Part shown: positions 1-13,500 of the stretch, piece by piece
Position numbering within the stretch: position 1 is the stretch's first letter
How the letters are laid out: each line of letters starts with the position of its first letter
NCBI GenBank assembly: GCA_963920705.1
Contig: CAWUCO010000291.1
Span: 868,001-932,000, forward strand
Reading direction: 5' to 3'
DNA: 64,000 bases
Source: Odiellus spinosus
Taxonomy: Eukaryota; Arthropoda; Arachnida; Opiliones; Phalangiidae
Made by a program: the position numbers and the translations under genes
The notes under the pieces: model-generated
What the model saw: the letters and a program-made list of their open reading frames with translations, nothing else
Told to the model about the DNA's origin: nothing
Databases searched by the model: none

Positions 1-243
1 ACCTCAGCTGTTCACCAAGCTCTCATTCGTTATGTACCTAACGGGACAGGTGTAAATGCCATTAAAGGCTGGTATTGCAATTGCAAAGGTGGCAGTTTGA
101 CGATAGGTACTTGTGTCCACGTTAGCAGCGTAATCTGGTATCTTGGTTATCGTCGCCATGAAGATCGAGGCAGTTGGTACCAGTCAAAATTACGTGTAGT
201 GTGTGAAGATGCCACTGAGCTTGAACTGCCAGACATCCGTTAA
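1..243 (+). CDS. C-terminal part of a SWIM-type zinc-finger protein, possibly transposon-derived
   Basis: Frame 1 is open from the first base to a TAA at 241-243, giving 80 residues with no in-frame methionine, so the start lies outside the window. Cysteines at residues 26 and 28, then Cys38 and His40, form CxCx9CxH, which fits the SWIM zinc-finger pattern CxCxnCxH. It is followed by an aromatic-rich segment (VSSVIWYLGYRRHED, residues 41-55) and a charged tail. SWIM fingers occur in MULE-type and other transposase-derived proteins and in some ubiquitin-ligase and recombination proteins, where they bind DNA or protein. From memory, a CxC...CxH finger followed by a WYLGYxRH-like stretch resembles the C-termini of transposase-like proteins common in invertebrate genomes. 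That link is inference, since no catalytic domain is in view. Base composition is balanced and unlike the satellite that follows. The gene reads toward the array and stops 626 bp short of it. Confidence 0.72.
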   Translation, partial: TSAVHQALIRYVPNGTGVNAIKGWYCNCKGGSLTIGTCVHVSSVIWYLGYRRHEDRGSWYQSKLRVVCEDATELELPDIR

Positions 244-869
244 TGTACAATGTTACATGAATAGTTTGTGCTTTTTATACAAGTGTGTTTTGTTTAATAT
301 GAAATAAAAATTAAAGATACTACTCCAGTATCTACTAATTGGTATATTTCTCTATTTATTTTTCGGATTTATTATACACCAAAGACTATTCAAGTAAGCT
401 ATATAGTCTTTGCACAAACCCTGTAAAGCTAGCAAACAGTATAGCATGAATGCTTGACAAGTGGAACACTTTTACAGGCGTTGGGGACCATTTCGAGGCG
501 ATGTAGACCAAAAATAGAGGAATTTCATTTTGCCGCCAGCACTATACCCATGGCAGTTACAAAATAATTATTTTCCAATATTTTAATAACATAATTATGA
601 ATATAAAATAATAACCGTTCACTATTTTCGTCTGGGGGAAGGCTTTCATATCCGGCACGAAAGTCATAGATTCTTCCTATTCTTTACATTATGGAAGAAA
701 CCTTCCATTCGTTGTTATTCCCAAAATTTACAGTTGTGAGCTCGAATTTTACGTTTAAATTATCCCCCAACTACCCTATTTTAATCATAAAATACGTATT
801 TTTCATAAAAGAGACCAAAATTTTTAACATTACGTGTACCCAGACTCTTATGGGGAGTTGCTGTTGTTC
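244..869. other. AT-rich unique flank between the gene and the satellite
   Basis: Beyond the polyadenylation signal this stretch shows no convincing gene. An open frame at 691-876 (61 codons) has no recognisable motif, low-complexity composition, and ends inside the first satellite monomer, so I do not call it. A 14-bp perfect palindrome with ACGT-centred arms lies at 789-802 and is probably chance in AT-rich DNA. None of this sequence recurs later in the window. It is the only single-copy anchor for placing the array on a chromosome. Confidence 0.6.
303..308 (+). promoter_or_regulatory. Polyadenylation signal AATAAA
   Basis: A canonical AATAAA hexamer begins 60 bp after the TAA stop of the upstream gene, a normal distance for a short 3' UTR in an animal gene. 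It supports the view that the coding frame at 1-243 is a real eukaryotic 3' end. Cleavage would be expected roughly 10-30 bases further on. AT-rich sequence produces this hexamer by chance fairly often, so the call depends on its position. Confidence 0.5.
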
Positions 870-3800
870 TTTGTAGATCTGTACTTGTTAAATTTGTGGA
901 TCTACACTTGGGAAATTTGTGGATCTATACTTAGTATTTTTATTGATATATTCCTGGTAATTTGTGGACCTATACTTGGAAATTTGTGGATCTATACTTG
1001 GGAAATTTAGGGATCTATACTTGGGAAATTTGTGTATCTACTTTTTTAATTTGTGGGTCTAAGCTTGGGAAATTTGTGGATCTATACTTGGGAAATTAGT
1101 GGATCTATACTTGGGAAATTTGTGTATCTACTTTTTTTTATTTGTGGGTCTAAGCTTGGGAAATTTGTGGATCTATACTTGGGAAATTTGTGGATCTATA
1201 CTTGGTAAAATTGTGAGTCTTTAGTTGGAAATTTGTGGATATATACTTGGTAAATTTGTGGATCTATGCTTGGGATATTTGTGGTTCTATACTTGGGAAA
1301 TTTGTGGATCTATACTCATTATTTTTGTGGATCTATACTTAGTAAATATGTGGATTTATACTTGGTAAATATGTGGTTTTATACTTGGGAAATTTGAAGA
1401 TCTATACTTGTGAAATTTGAAGATCTATACTTGTGAAATTTTTGGATCTATAAATGGTAAATTTTTGAATCTATGCTTGGGATATTTGTGGATCTATGCT
1501 TGGGAATTTTTTGATATATTCTTGGTAATTTGTGGATCTATACTTGGAAATTTGTGGATCTATACTTGGGAAATTTGTGGATCTATGCTTGGGATATTTG
1601 TTGATCTATACTTGGGAAATTTGTGGCTCTACACTTCGAAAATTTGTTGATCTATGCTTGGGAAATTTGTGGATCTATACTAGGAAATTTGTGGATCTAT
1701 ACTTGGGAAATTTTAGGATCTATACTTGGGAAAATAGTGGATCTTTACTTGGGAAGCTTGTGGATCTATACTTGGGAAATTTGTGGATCTATACTTGGGA
1801 AATTTGTGTATCTACTTTTTTTAATTTGTGGGTGTATGCTTGGGAAATTTTTGGATCTATACTTGGGAAATTTGTGGATCTATACTTGGGATATATGTGG
1901 ATCTATACTTGAGAAATTTGTGAATCTATACTTGGTAAATTTGGATCTATGCTTGGGATATTTGTGGATCTATACTTGGGAAATTTGTGGATCTATTCTT
2001 GGTAAATTTGTGGATCTATGCTTGGGATATTTGTGGATCTATCCTTCGTAAATTTGTGGATCTATGCTTGGGAAATTTGTGGATCTATACTTGGGAAATT
2101 TGTAGATCTATACTTGGTAAATATGTGGATCTATGCTTGGGAAATTTGTGAATCTCTAATTGGTAAATTTGTGGATCTTTACATGGGAAATTTGTGGATA
2201 TATTCTTGGGAAATTTGTGTACATATTCTTGGGAAAATTGTGGATATATTCTTGGGATTTGTGGATCTTAACTTGGAAAATTTGTAGATCTGTACTTGTT
2301 AAATTTGTGGATCTATACTTGGGGGCAATTTGTGGATCTATACTTGGGGGAAATTTGTGGATCTATACTTGGAAAATTTGTGGATTTATACTTAGTATTT
2401 TTGTGGATCTATGCTTGGGAAATCTGTGGATCTATACTTGGGAAATTTGTGTATCTACTTTTTGAAATTTGTGGGTCTAAGCTTGGGAAAATTGTGGATC
2501 TATAATTGGGAAATTTGTGGATCTATACTTGGGAAATTTGTGTATCTCCTTTTTTTAATTTGTGGGTCTATGCTTGGGAAATATGTGGATCTATACTTGG
2601 GAAATTTGGGGCTCTACACTTCGAAAATTTATTGATCTATGCTTTTGAAATTTGTGGAGCTATACTTGGGAAATATTTTGATATATTCTTGGTAATTGGT
2701 GGATCTGTACTTGGTAAATTTGTGGATCTATGCTTGAGAAAAATGTGGATCTATATTTGGAAATTTATGGATATATACTTGGGGAATTTGTGGATCTATA
2801 CTTGGAAAATTTGTGGATCTATACTTAATATTTTTGTGGATCTATGCTTGGGATATATGTGGATCTATACTTGAGAAATTTGTGAATCTATACTTGGTAA
2901 ATTTGGATCTATGCTTGGGATATTTGTGGATCTATACTTGGAAAATTTGTGGATCTATTCTTGGTAAATATGTGGATCTATGCTTGGGAAATTTGTGAAT
3001 CTCTAATTGGTAAATTTTTGGATCTTTACATGGGAAATTTGTGGATATATTCTTGGGAAATTTGTGGATCTATGCTTGGGATATTTGTGGATCTATCCTT
3101 CGTAAATTTGTGGATCTATGCTTGGGAAATTTGTGGATCTATACTTGGTAAATATGTGGATCTATGCTTGGGAAATTTGTGAATCTCTAATTGGTAAATT
3201 TGTGGATATATTCTTGGGAAATTTGTGGATCTATTCTTGGTAAATTTGTGGATCTATGCTTGGGATATTTGTGGATCTATCCTTCGTAAATTTGTGGATC
3301 TATGCTTGGGAAATTTGTGGATCTATACTTGGGAAATTTGTGGATCTATACTTGGTAAATATGTGGATCTATGCTTGGGAAATTTGTGAATCTCTAATTG
3401 GTAAATTTGTGGATCTTTACATGGGAAATTTGTGGATATATTCTTGGGAAATTTGTGGACATATTCTTGGCAAATTTGTGGATATATTCTTGGGAAATTT
3501 GTGGATATATTCTTGGGATTTGTGGATCTTAACTTGGAAAATTTTTGGATCTATACTTGGGAAATTTGTGGATATATTCTTGGGTATTTTGTTGACCTAT
3601 ACTATGAAAATTTTTACATATATTCTTGGTTATTTTGTTGACCTATACTATGAAAATATTTGGATCTTTACTTGGGAATTTGTGGATCTATACTTGGGAA
3701 ATTGTGGATCTATAATTGGTAAATTTGTGGATCTATGCTTGGGAAATTTGTGGATCTATACTAGGGAAATTTGTGGATCTATACTTGGGAAATTTGTGGA

Positions 3801-4190
3801 TCTATACTTGGTAAATATGTGGATCTATGCTTAGGAAATTTGTGGATCTTTACTTGTGAAATTTGTGGATATATTGTTGGGAAATTTGTGGATATATTCT
3901 TGGGAAATTTGTGGATATATTCTTGGGAAATTTGTGGATATATTCTTGGGAAATTTGTGGATCTATTGGGAAATTTGTGGATCTATACTTGGGAAATTTG
4001 TGGATCTATACTTGGGAAATTTGTGGATATTCTTGGGTATTTTGTGGATCTTAACTTGGGAAATTTGTAGATCTATACTTGTTAAATTTGTGGATCTATA
4101 CTTGGAAATTTGTGGATCTATACTTGGGAAATTTGTGGATCTCTACTTGGTAAATTTGTTTATCTATACTTGGGAAAATTTTTGATATAT
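870..4190 (+). repeat. Edge block: heterogeneous monomers next to unique DNA
   Basis: This first 3.3 kb mixes nearly all monomer variants: canonical TATACTTGGG, TATGCTTGGG, T-run units (around 1,045, 1,131, 1,815, 2,457 and 2,549), GATATATTC units, CTATACTATGAAAA units (around 3,600-3,660) and 20-bp short units (around 3,961). Local order is irregular, although segments recur, such as the stretch with GTGAATCTCTAATTGG at about 2,145, 2,995, 3,180 and 3,390. Much of the block reappears at 15,003-17,800, offset about 13.8 kb at its start (1,532 versus 15,356) and about 13.4-13.7 kb near its end because of indels. Greater heterogeneity beside unique DNA is usual for satellite edges. Confidence 0.8.
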
Positions 4191-5159
4191 TCTTGGTAAT
4201 TTGTGGATCTATACTTGGTAAATTTGTGGATCTATACTTGAGAAATTTGTGGATATATTCTTGGGAAATTTGTGGATCTATTTTTGGGAAATTTGTGGAT
4301 CTATTTTGGGGAATTTTGTGGATCTATACTTGGGATATTTGTGGATCTATACTTGGGATATTTTTGGATCTATACTGGGATATTTTTGGATCTATACTTG
4401 GGATATTTTTGGATCTATTCTTGAGATATTTTTGGATCTATACTTGGGATATTTTTGGATCTATACTTGGGAAATTTGTGGATCTATACTTGGAAAATTT
4501 GTGGATCTATCTTGGGAAATTTGTGGATCTATACTTGGGAAATTTGTGGATTTATACTTGGGAAATTTGTGGATCTATACTTCGTAAATTTGTGGATCTA
4601 TGCTAGGGAAATTTGTGGATCTATACTTGAGAAATTTGTTGCTATATTCTTGTATATTTTGTGGACCTATACTATGAAAATTTTTGGATCTTTACTTGGG
4701 AAATCTTTGGATCTATGCTTGGGAAATTTGTGGATCTATGCTTGTGAAAGTTGTGGATCTATACTTGGTAAATTTGTGAATCTATGCTTGGGATATTTGT
4801 GGATCTATACTTGGGAACTTTTTTGATATATTCTTGGTAATTTGTGGATCTATACTTGGAAATTTGTGGATCTATACTTGTGAAATTTTAGGATCTATAC
4901 TTGGGAAATTTGTGGATCTCTACTTGGTAAATTTGTGGATCTATACTTGGGAAAATTTTTGATATATTCTTGGTAATTTGTGGATCTATGCTTGGGAAAT
5001 TTGTGGATCTATACTTGGGAAATTTGTGGATCTATACTTGGGAAATTTGTGGATTTATACTTGGGAAATTTGTGGATCTATACTTCGTAAATTTGTTGAT
5101 CTATGCTAGGGAAATTTGTGGATCTATACTTGAGAAATTTGTTGCTATATTCTTGTATA
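4191..5159 (+). repeat. Satellite block rich in GGGATATTTTTGGATC monomers
   Basis: Around 4,350-4,460 there is a run of monomers in which AAATTTG is replaced by ATATTTTTG, giving repeated GGGATATTTTTGGATC. A related run occurs at about 10,380-10,490, so this block was partly copied 6.0 kb to the right (4,249 aligns with 10,273). The part from about 4,600 carries the GAAATTTGTTGCTATATTC and CTATACTATGAAAA variants. The segment from about 5,072 is repeated at 9,769. Confidence 0.7.
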
Positions 5160-8100
5160 TTTTGTGGACCTATATTATGAAAATTTTTGGATCTTTACTT
5201 GGGAAATCTTTGGATCTATACTTGGTAAATTTGTGGATCTATGCTTGGGAAATTTGTGGATCTATACTTGTGAAATGTGTGGATCTATACTTGGTAAATT
5301 TGTGAATCTATGCTTGGGATATTTGTGGATCTATACTTGGGAACTTTTTTGATATATTCTTGGTAATTTGTGGATCTATACTTGGAAATTTGTGGATCTA
5401 TACTTGTGAAATTTTAGGATCTATACTTGGGAAATTGGTGGATCTATACTTGGGATATTTTTGGATCTATGCTTGGGAAATTTGAGGATCTGTTCTTGGG
5501 AAATTTGTGGTTCTATACTTGGTAAATTTGTGGATCTATACTTGAGAAATTTGTGGATATATTCTTGGGAAATTTGTGGATCTATTTTGGGGAATTTTGT
5601 GGATCTATACTTGGGATATTTGTGGATCTATACTTGGGATATTTTTGGATCTATACTTGGGGTATTTTTGTATCTATGCTTGGGAAATTTTTGGATCTAT
5701 ACTTGGGTATATTGTGGATCTGTTCTTGGGAAATTTGTGGATCTATACTTGGTAAATTTGTGGATCTATTCTTGGGAAATTTGTGGATCTATACTTGGGA
5801 AAATTGTAGATCTATAATTGGTAAATTTGTGGTTCTATACTTGGAAAATTTGTGGATATATTCTAGGGAAATTTGTGGATCTATTCTGGGGAACCTATTG
5901 GATCTATTCTGGGGAAACTATTGGATCTATCTGGGGAGATTTGTGGATCTTTATTAGGGAAATTTGTTGATCTATATTTGGGATATTTGTGGATCTATAT
6001 TCTGGAAATTTGATCCATGCTTGGGAAATTTGTGGATTTATCCTTGGGAAATTTGTGGATTTATGCTTGGGAATTTTGTGGATTTATGCTTGGGTAATTT
6101 GTGGATTTATGCTTGGGAAATTTGTGGATCTATATTTGGGAAATTTGTGGGTCTATACTTGGGAAATTTGTGGATCTATACTTGGTAAGTTTGTTGATCC
6201 ATACTTGGTAAATTAGTGGATCTATGCTTTGGAAATTGATGGATCTATACTTGGTAAATTTGTGGATCTATGCATGGGAAATTGGTGGATCTATGCTTTG
6301 GAAATTAGTGGATATATTCTTGGGATATTTGTGAATCTATACTTGGGATATTTGTGGATCTATGCTTGGGAAATTTGTGGATCTATACTTGGGAAAATTG
6401 TGGATCTATAATTGGTAAATTTGTGGATCTATACTTGGAAAATTTGTGGATATATTCTTTGGAAATTTTTGGATCTATTCTGGGGAAATTTGTGGATCTA
6501 TCTGGGGAGATTTGTGGATCTATACTAGGGAAATTTGTGGATTTATGCTTGGGAAATTTGTGGATCTATACTTGGTAAATTTGTTGATCCATACTTGGTA
6601 AATTAGAGGACCTATGCTTTGGAATTTGATGGATCTATACTTTGTAAATTTGGGATATTTGTGGATCTATATTCTGAAAATTTGATCCATGCTTGGTAAA
6701 TTTGTGGATTTATGTTTTGGGAAATTTGTAGATTTATGCTTGGGAAATTTGTGGATTTATGCTTGGGAAATTTGTGGATTTATGCTTGGGAAATTTGTGG
6801 ATTTATTCTTGGTTAATTTGCGGATCTATACTTGGGAAATTTGTGGATCTATATTTGGGAAATTTGTGGGTCTATACTTGGGATACTTGTGGATTTATGC
6901 TTGGGAAATTTATGGATTTATTCTTGGTTAATTTGCGGATCTATTCTTGGGAAATTTGTGAATCTATACTTGGTAAATTTGTTGTTCTATACTTGGTAAA
7001 TTTGTTGATCCATACTTTGTAAATTTGTGGATCTATGCATAGGAAATTGATGGATCTATACTTGGTAAATTTGTGGATCTATGCATGGGAAATTGGTGGA
7101 TCTACACTTGGGAAAATTGTGGATCTATAATTGGTAAATTTGTGGATCTATATTTGGGATATTTGTGGATCTATATTCTGGAAATTTGATCCATGCTTGG
7201 GAAATTTGTGGATTTATACTTGGGAAATTTGTGGATCTACACTTGGGAAAATTGTGGATCTATAATTCGTAAATTTGTGGATCTATATTTGGGATATTTG
7301 TGGATCTATATTCTGGAAATTTGATCCATGCTTGGGAAATTTGTGGATTTATACTTGGGAAATTTGTGGATTTATGCTTGGGAAATTTGTGGATTATTCT
7401 TGGGATATTTGTGGATTTATGCTTGGGAAATTTGTGGATCTATGCTTGGGTAATTTGTGGATTTATACTTGTAAAATTTGTGGATCTATATTTGGGAAAT
7501 TTGTGGGTCTATACTGGGGAAACTTGTGGATCTATACTTGGGAAATTTGTGTATCTACTTTTTTAATTTGTGGGTCTAAGCTTGGGAAATTTGTGGATCT
7601 ATACTTGAGAAATTAGTGGATCTATACTTGGGAAATTTGTGTATCTACTTTTTTTTATTTGTGGGTCTAAGCTTGGGAAACTTGTGGATATATTCTTGGG
7701 AAATATATTCTTGGGTATTTTGTGGATCTTAACTTGGGAAATTTGTAGATCTGTACTTGTTTAATTTGTGGATCTATACTTGAGAAATTTGTAGATCTGT
7801 ACTTGTTAAATTTGTGGATCTATACTTGGGAAATTTGTGGATTTATACTTAGTATTTTTATTGATATATTCTTGGTAATTTGTGGATCTATACTTGGAAA
7901 TTTGTGGATCTATACTTGGGAAATTTAGGGATCTATACTTGGGAAATTTGTGTATCTCCTTTTTTAATTTGTGGGTCTAAGCTTGGGAAATTTGTGGATC
8001 TATAATTGGGAAATTTGTGGATCTATACTTGGTAAATTTGTGAGTCTTTACTTGGAAATTTGTGGATATATACTTGGTAAATTTGTGGATCTATGCTTGG

Positions 8101-9780
8101 GATATTTGTGGTTCTATACTTGGGAAATTTGTGGATCTATACTCATTATTTTTGTGGATCTATACTTAGTATATATGTGGATCTATACTTGGTAAATATG
8201 TGGTTTTATACTTGGGAAATTTGTGTATATACTTTTTTTTAATTTGTGGGTCTATGCTTGGGAAATTTGAAGATCTATACTTGTGAAATTTGTGGATTTA
8301 TGCTTGGGAAATTTGTGGATCTATACTTGGTAAATTTGTTGATCCATACTTGGTAAATTAGAGGATCTATGCTTTGGAATTTGATGGATCTATACTTTGT
8401 AAATTTGGGATATTTGTGGATCTATATTCTGAAATTTGATCCATGCTTGGTAAATTTGTGGATTTATGTTTGGGAAATTTGTAGATTTATGCTTGGGAAA
8501 TTTGTGGATTTATGCTTGGGAAATTTGTGGATTTATGCTTGGGAAATTTGTGGATTTATGCTTGGGAAATTTGTGGATTTATTCTTGGTTAATTTGCGGA
8601 TCTATACTTGGGAAATTTGTGGATCTATATTTGGGAAATTTGTGGGTCTATACTTGGGATACTTGTGGATTTATGCTTGGGAAATTTATGGATCTATTCT
8701 TGGGAAATTTGTGAATCTATACTTGGTAAATTTGTTGTTCTATACTTGGTAAATTTGTTGATCCATACTTTGTAAATTTGTGGATCTATGCATAGGAAAT
8801 TGATGGATCTATACTTGGTAAATTTGTGGATCTATGCATGGGAAATTGGTGGATCTACACTTGGGAAAATTGTGGATCTATAATTGGTAAATTTGTGGAT
8901 CTATATTTGGGATATTTGTGGATCTATATTCTGGAAATTTGATCCATGCTTGGGAAATTTGTGGATTTATGCTTGGGAAATTTGTGGATCTACACTTGGG
9001 AAAATTGTGGATCTATAATTGGTAAATTTGTGGATCTATATTTGGGATATTTGTGGATCTATATTCTGGAAATTTGATCCATGCTTGGGAAATTTGTAGA
9101 TTTATACTTGGGAAATTTGTGGATTTATGCTTGGGAAATTTGTGGATTATTCTTGGGATATTTGTGGATTTATGCTTGGGAAATTTGTGGATCTATGATT
9201 GGGTAATTTGTGGATTTATACTTGTAAAATTTGTGGATCTATATTTGGGAAATTTGTGGGTCTATACTGTGGAAACTTGTGGATCTATACTTGGGAAATT
9301 TGTGTATCTACATTTTTAATTTGTGGGTCTAAGCTTGGGAAATTTGTGGATCTATACTTGAGAAATTAGTGGATCTATACTTGGGAAATTTGTGTATCTA
9401 CTTTTTTTATTTGTGGGTCTAAGCTTGGGAAACTTGTGGATATATTCTTGGGAAATATATTCTTGGGTATTTTGTGGATCTTAACTTGGGAAATTTGTAG
9501 ATCTGTACTTGTTTAATTTGTGGATCTATACTTGGGAAATTTGTAGATCTGTACTTGTTAAATTTGTGGATCTATACTTGGGAAATTTGTGGAATTATAC
9601 TTAGTATTTTTATTGATATATTCTTGGTAATTTGTGGGTCTATACTTGGAAATTTGTGGATCTATACTTGGGAAATTTAGGGATCTATACTTGGGAAATT
9701 TGTGTATCTACTTTTTTTATTTGTGGGTCTAAGCTTGGGAAATTTGTGGATCTATACTTGGGAAATTTGTGGATCTATAC
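5160..9780 (+). repeat. Copy 1 of a 4.5-4.6-kb direct satellite duplication
   Basis: This segment aligns with 10,545-15,003. The offset is 5,385-5,384 bp from 5,176 through 6,354, drops to 5,315 by 6,689, to 5,292 by 7,275, to 5,268 by 8,466, and to 5,222 by the right end. The steps are mostly one to a few monomers. It contains TTTATGCTTGGG monomers, TATTCTGGAAATTTGATCC units and T-run units. Inside it two 1,753-bp units follow each other. The stretch from 5,072 to 9,769 can also be read as one 4,697-bp period, because the sequence at 9,769-10,050 repeats 5,072-5,353. Confidence 0.82.
6662..9760 (+). repeat. Higher-order repeat of 1,753 bp, two tandem units (second incomplete)
   Basis: The marker TTTGATCCATGC occurs at 6,681, 7,185 and 7,320 and again at 8,435, 8,938 and 9,073, which gives shifts of 1,754, 1,753 and 1,753 bp. 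The internal spacing pattern (504, 135, 1,115, then 503, 135) repeats, so this is a unit of about 76 monomers rather than chance. A related pair exists in the second copy of the larger duplication (12,592 versus 14,321, shift 1,729 bp). The right limit of unit 2 is approximate because the sequence changes to the 5,072-type block near 9,769. Confidence 0.82.
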
Positions 9781-10544
9781 TTCGTAAATTTGTTGATCTA
9801 TGCTAGGGAAATTTGTGGATCTATACTTGAGAAATTTGTTGCTATATTCTTGTATATTTTGTGGACCTATATTATGAAAATTTTTGGATCTTTACTTGGG
9901 AAATCTTTGGATCTATACTTGGTAAATTTGTGGATCTATGCTTGGGAAATTTGTGGATCTATACTTGTGAAATGTGTGGATCTATACTTGGTAAATTTGT
10001 GAATCTATGCTTGGGATATTTGTGGATCTATACTTGGGAACTTTTTTGATATGTTCTTGGTAATTTGTGGATCTATACTTGGAAATATGTGGATCTATAC
10101 TTGTGAAATTTTAGGATCTATACTTGGGAAATTGGTGGATCTATACTTGGGATATTTTTAGATCTATGCTTGGGAAATTTGTGGATCTATACTTGGGTAT
10201 ATTGTGGATCTGTTCTTGGGAAATTTGTGGATCTATACTTGGTAAAATTGTGGATCTATACTTGAGAAATTTGTGGATATATTCTTGGGAAATTTGTGGA
10301 TCTATTTTTGGGAAATTTGTGGATCTATTTTGGGGAATTTTGTGGATCTATACTTGGGATATTTGTGGATCTATACTTGGGATATTTTTGGATCTATACT
10401 TGGGATATTTTTGGATCTATTCTTGAGAAATTTTTGGATCTATACTTGGGAAATTTGTGGATCTATACTTGGGATATTTTTGGATCTATACTTGGGAAAT
10501 TTGTGGATTTATACTTGGGAAATTTGTGGATCTATACTTCGTAA
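9781..10544 (+). repeat. Spacer block between the two duplication copies
   Basis: This is satellite throughout. The left part (to about 10,130) repeats 5,084-5,440 with an offset of 4,697 bp. The right part (about 10,200-10,540) resembles 4,180-4,580, including the GGGATATTTTTGGATC run. It is therefore a mosaic of two pieces of the block at 4,191-5,440, consistent with exchange between misaligned copies. Confidence 0.7.
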
Positions 10545-13500
10545 ATTTGTGGACCTATACTATGAAAATTTTTGGATCTTTACTTGGGAAATCTTTGGAT
10601 CTATACTTGGTAAATTTGTGGATCTATGCTTGGGAAATTTGTGGATCTATACTTGTGAAATTTGTGGATCTATACTTGGTAAATTTGTGAATCTATGCTT
10701 GGGATATTTGTGGATCTATACTTGGGAACTTTTTTGATATATTCTTGGTAATTTGTGGATCTATACTTGGAAATTTGTGGATCTATACTTGTGAAATTTA
10801 GGATCTATACTTGGGAAATTGGTGGATCTATACTTGGGATATTTTTGGATCTATGCTTGGGAAATTTGAGGATCTGTTCTTGGGAAATTTGTGGTTCTAT
10901 ACTTGGTAAATTTGTGGATCTATACTTCAGAAATTTGTGGATATATTCTTGGGAAATTTGTGGATCTATTTTGGGGAATTTTGTGGATCTATACTTGGGA
11001 TATTTGTGGATCTATACTTGGGATATTTTTGGATCTATACTTGGGGTATTTTTGTATCTATGCTTGGGAAATTTTTGGATCTATACTTGGGTATATTGTG
11101 GATCTGTTCTTGGGAAATTTGTGGATCTATACTTGGTAAATTTGTGGATCTATTCTTGGGAAATTTGTGGATCTATACTTGGGAAAATTGTGGATCTATA
11201 ATTGGTAAATTTGTGGTTCTATACTTGGAAAATTTGTGGATATATTCTAGGGAAATTTGTGGATCTATTCTGGGGAACCTATTGGATCTATTCTGGGGAA
11301 ACTATTGGATCTATCTGGGGAGATTTGTGGATCTTTATTAGGGAAATTTGTTGATCTATATTTGGGATATTTGTGGATCTATATTCTGGAAATTTGATCC
11401 ATGCTTGGGAAATTTGTGGATTTATCCTTGGGAAATTTGTGGATTTATGCTTGGGAATTTTGTGGATTTATGCTTGGGTAATTTGTGGATTTATGCTTGG
11501 GAAATTTGTGGATCTATATTTGGGAAATTTGTGGGTCTATACTTGGGAAATTTGTGGATCTATACTTGGTAAGTTTGTTGATCCATACTTGGTAAATTAG
11601 TGGATCTATGCTTTGGAAATTGATGGATCTATACTTGGTAAATTTGTGGATCTATGCATGGGAAATTGGTGGATCTATGCTTTGGAAATTAGTGGATATA
11701 TTCTTGGGATATTTGTGAATCTATACTTGGGATATTTGTGGATCTATGCTTGGGAAATTTGTGGATCTATACTTGGGAAAATTGTGGATCTATAATTGGT
11801 AAATTTGTGGATCTATACTTGGAAAATTTGTGGATATATTCTTTGGAAATTTTTGGATCTATTCTGGGGAAATTTGTGGATCTATCTGGGGAGATTTGTG
11901 GATCTATACTAGGGAAATTTGTGGATTTATGCTTTGGAATTTGATGGATCTATACTTTGTAAATTTGGGATATTTGTGGATCTATATTCTGAAAATTTGA
12001 TCCATGCTTGGTAAATTTGTGGATTTATGTTTTGGGAAATTTGTAGATTTATGCTTGGGAAATTTGTGGATTTATGCTTGGGAAATTTGTGGATTTATGC
12101 TTGGGAAATTTTTGGATTTATTCTTGGTTAATTTGCGGATCTATACTTGGGAAATTTGTGGATCTATATTTGGGAAATTTGTGGGTCTATACTTGGGATA
12201 CTTGTGGATTTATGCTTGGGAAATTTATGGATCTATTCTTGGGAAATTTGTGAATCTATACTTGGTAAATTTGTTGTTCTATACTTGGTAAATTTGTTGA
12301 TCCATACTTTGTAAATTTGTGGATCTATGCATAGGAAATTGATGGATCTATACTTGGTAAATTTGTGGATCTATGCATGGGAAATTGGTGGATCTACACT
12401 TGGGAAAATTGTGGATCTATAATTGGTAAATTTGTGGATCTATATTTGGGATATTTGTGGATCTATATTCTGGAAATTTGATCCATGCTTGGGAAATTTG
12501 TGGATTTATACTTGGGAAATTTGTGGATCTACACTTGGGAAAATTGTGGATCTATAATTCGTAAATTTGTGGATCTATATTTGGGATATTTGTGGATCTA
12601 TATTCTGGAAATTTGATCCATGCTTGGGAAATTTGTGGATTTATACTTGGGAAATTTGTGGATTTATGCTTGGGAAATTTGTGGATTATTCTTGGGATAT
12701 TTGTGGATTTATGCTTGGGAAATTTGTGGATCTATGCTTGGGTAATTTGTGGATTTATACTTGTAAAATTTGTGGATCTATATTTGGGAAATTTGTGGGT
12801 CTATACTGGGGAAACTTGTGGATCTATACTTGGGAAATTTGTGTATCTACTTTTTTAATTTGTGGGTCTAAGCTTGGGAAATTTGTGGATCTATACTTGA
12901 GAAATTAGTGGATCTATACTTGGGAAATTTGTGTATCTACTTTTTTTTATTTGTGGGTCTAAGCTTGGGAAACTTGTGGATATATTCTTGGGAAATATAT
13001 TCTTGGGTATTTTGTGGATCTTAACTTGGGAAATTTGTAGATCTGTACTTGTTTAATTTGTGGATCTATACTTGGGAAATTTGTAGATCTGTACTTGTTA
13101 AATTTGTGGATCTATACTTGGGAAATTTGTGGATTTATACTTAGTATTTTTATTGATATATTCTTGGTGATTTGTGGATCTATACTTGGAAATTTGTGGA
13201 TCTATACTTGGGAAATTTAGGGATCTATACTTGGGAAATTTGTGTATCTACTTTTTTAATTTGTGGGTCTAAGCTTGGGAAATTTGTGGATCTATAATTG
13301 GGAAATTTGTGGATCTATACTTGGTAAATTTGTGAGTCTTTACTTGGAAATTTGTGGATATATACTTGGTAAATTTGTGGATCTATGCTTGGGATATTTG
13401 TGGTTCTATACTTGGGAAATTTGTGGATCTATACTCATTATTTTTGTGGATCTATACTTAGTATATATGTGGATCTATACTTGGTAAATATGTGGTTTTA

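Noticed and set aside
789-802. 14-bp perfect palindrome in the flank as an operator or element end
   Set aside because: Isolated, AT-rich, and with no partner or associated gene; chance is the simpler explanation.
691-876. 61-codon open frame in the left flank
   Set aside because: No recognisable motif, AT-rich, crosses into the first satellite monomer and stops there. Length is within chance expectation.
1005-1020. Plant-type telomere motif TTTAGGG
   Set aside because: Occurs singly where GGGAAATTT is followed by AGGGATC; never in tandem. It is a one-base monomer variant.
1120-1145. Poly-T runs as reverse-strand retroposon tails
   Set aside because: They sit at a fixed place within a monomer variant, recur with the higher-order units, and have no retroposon body or target-site duplication.
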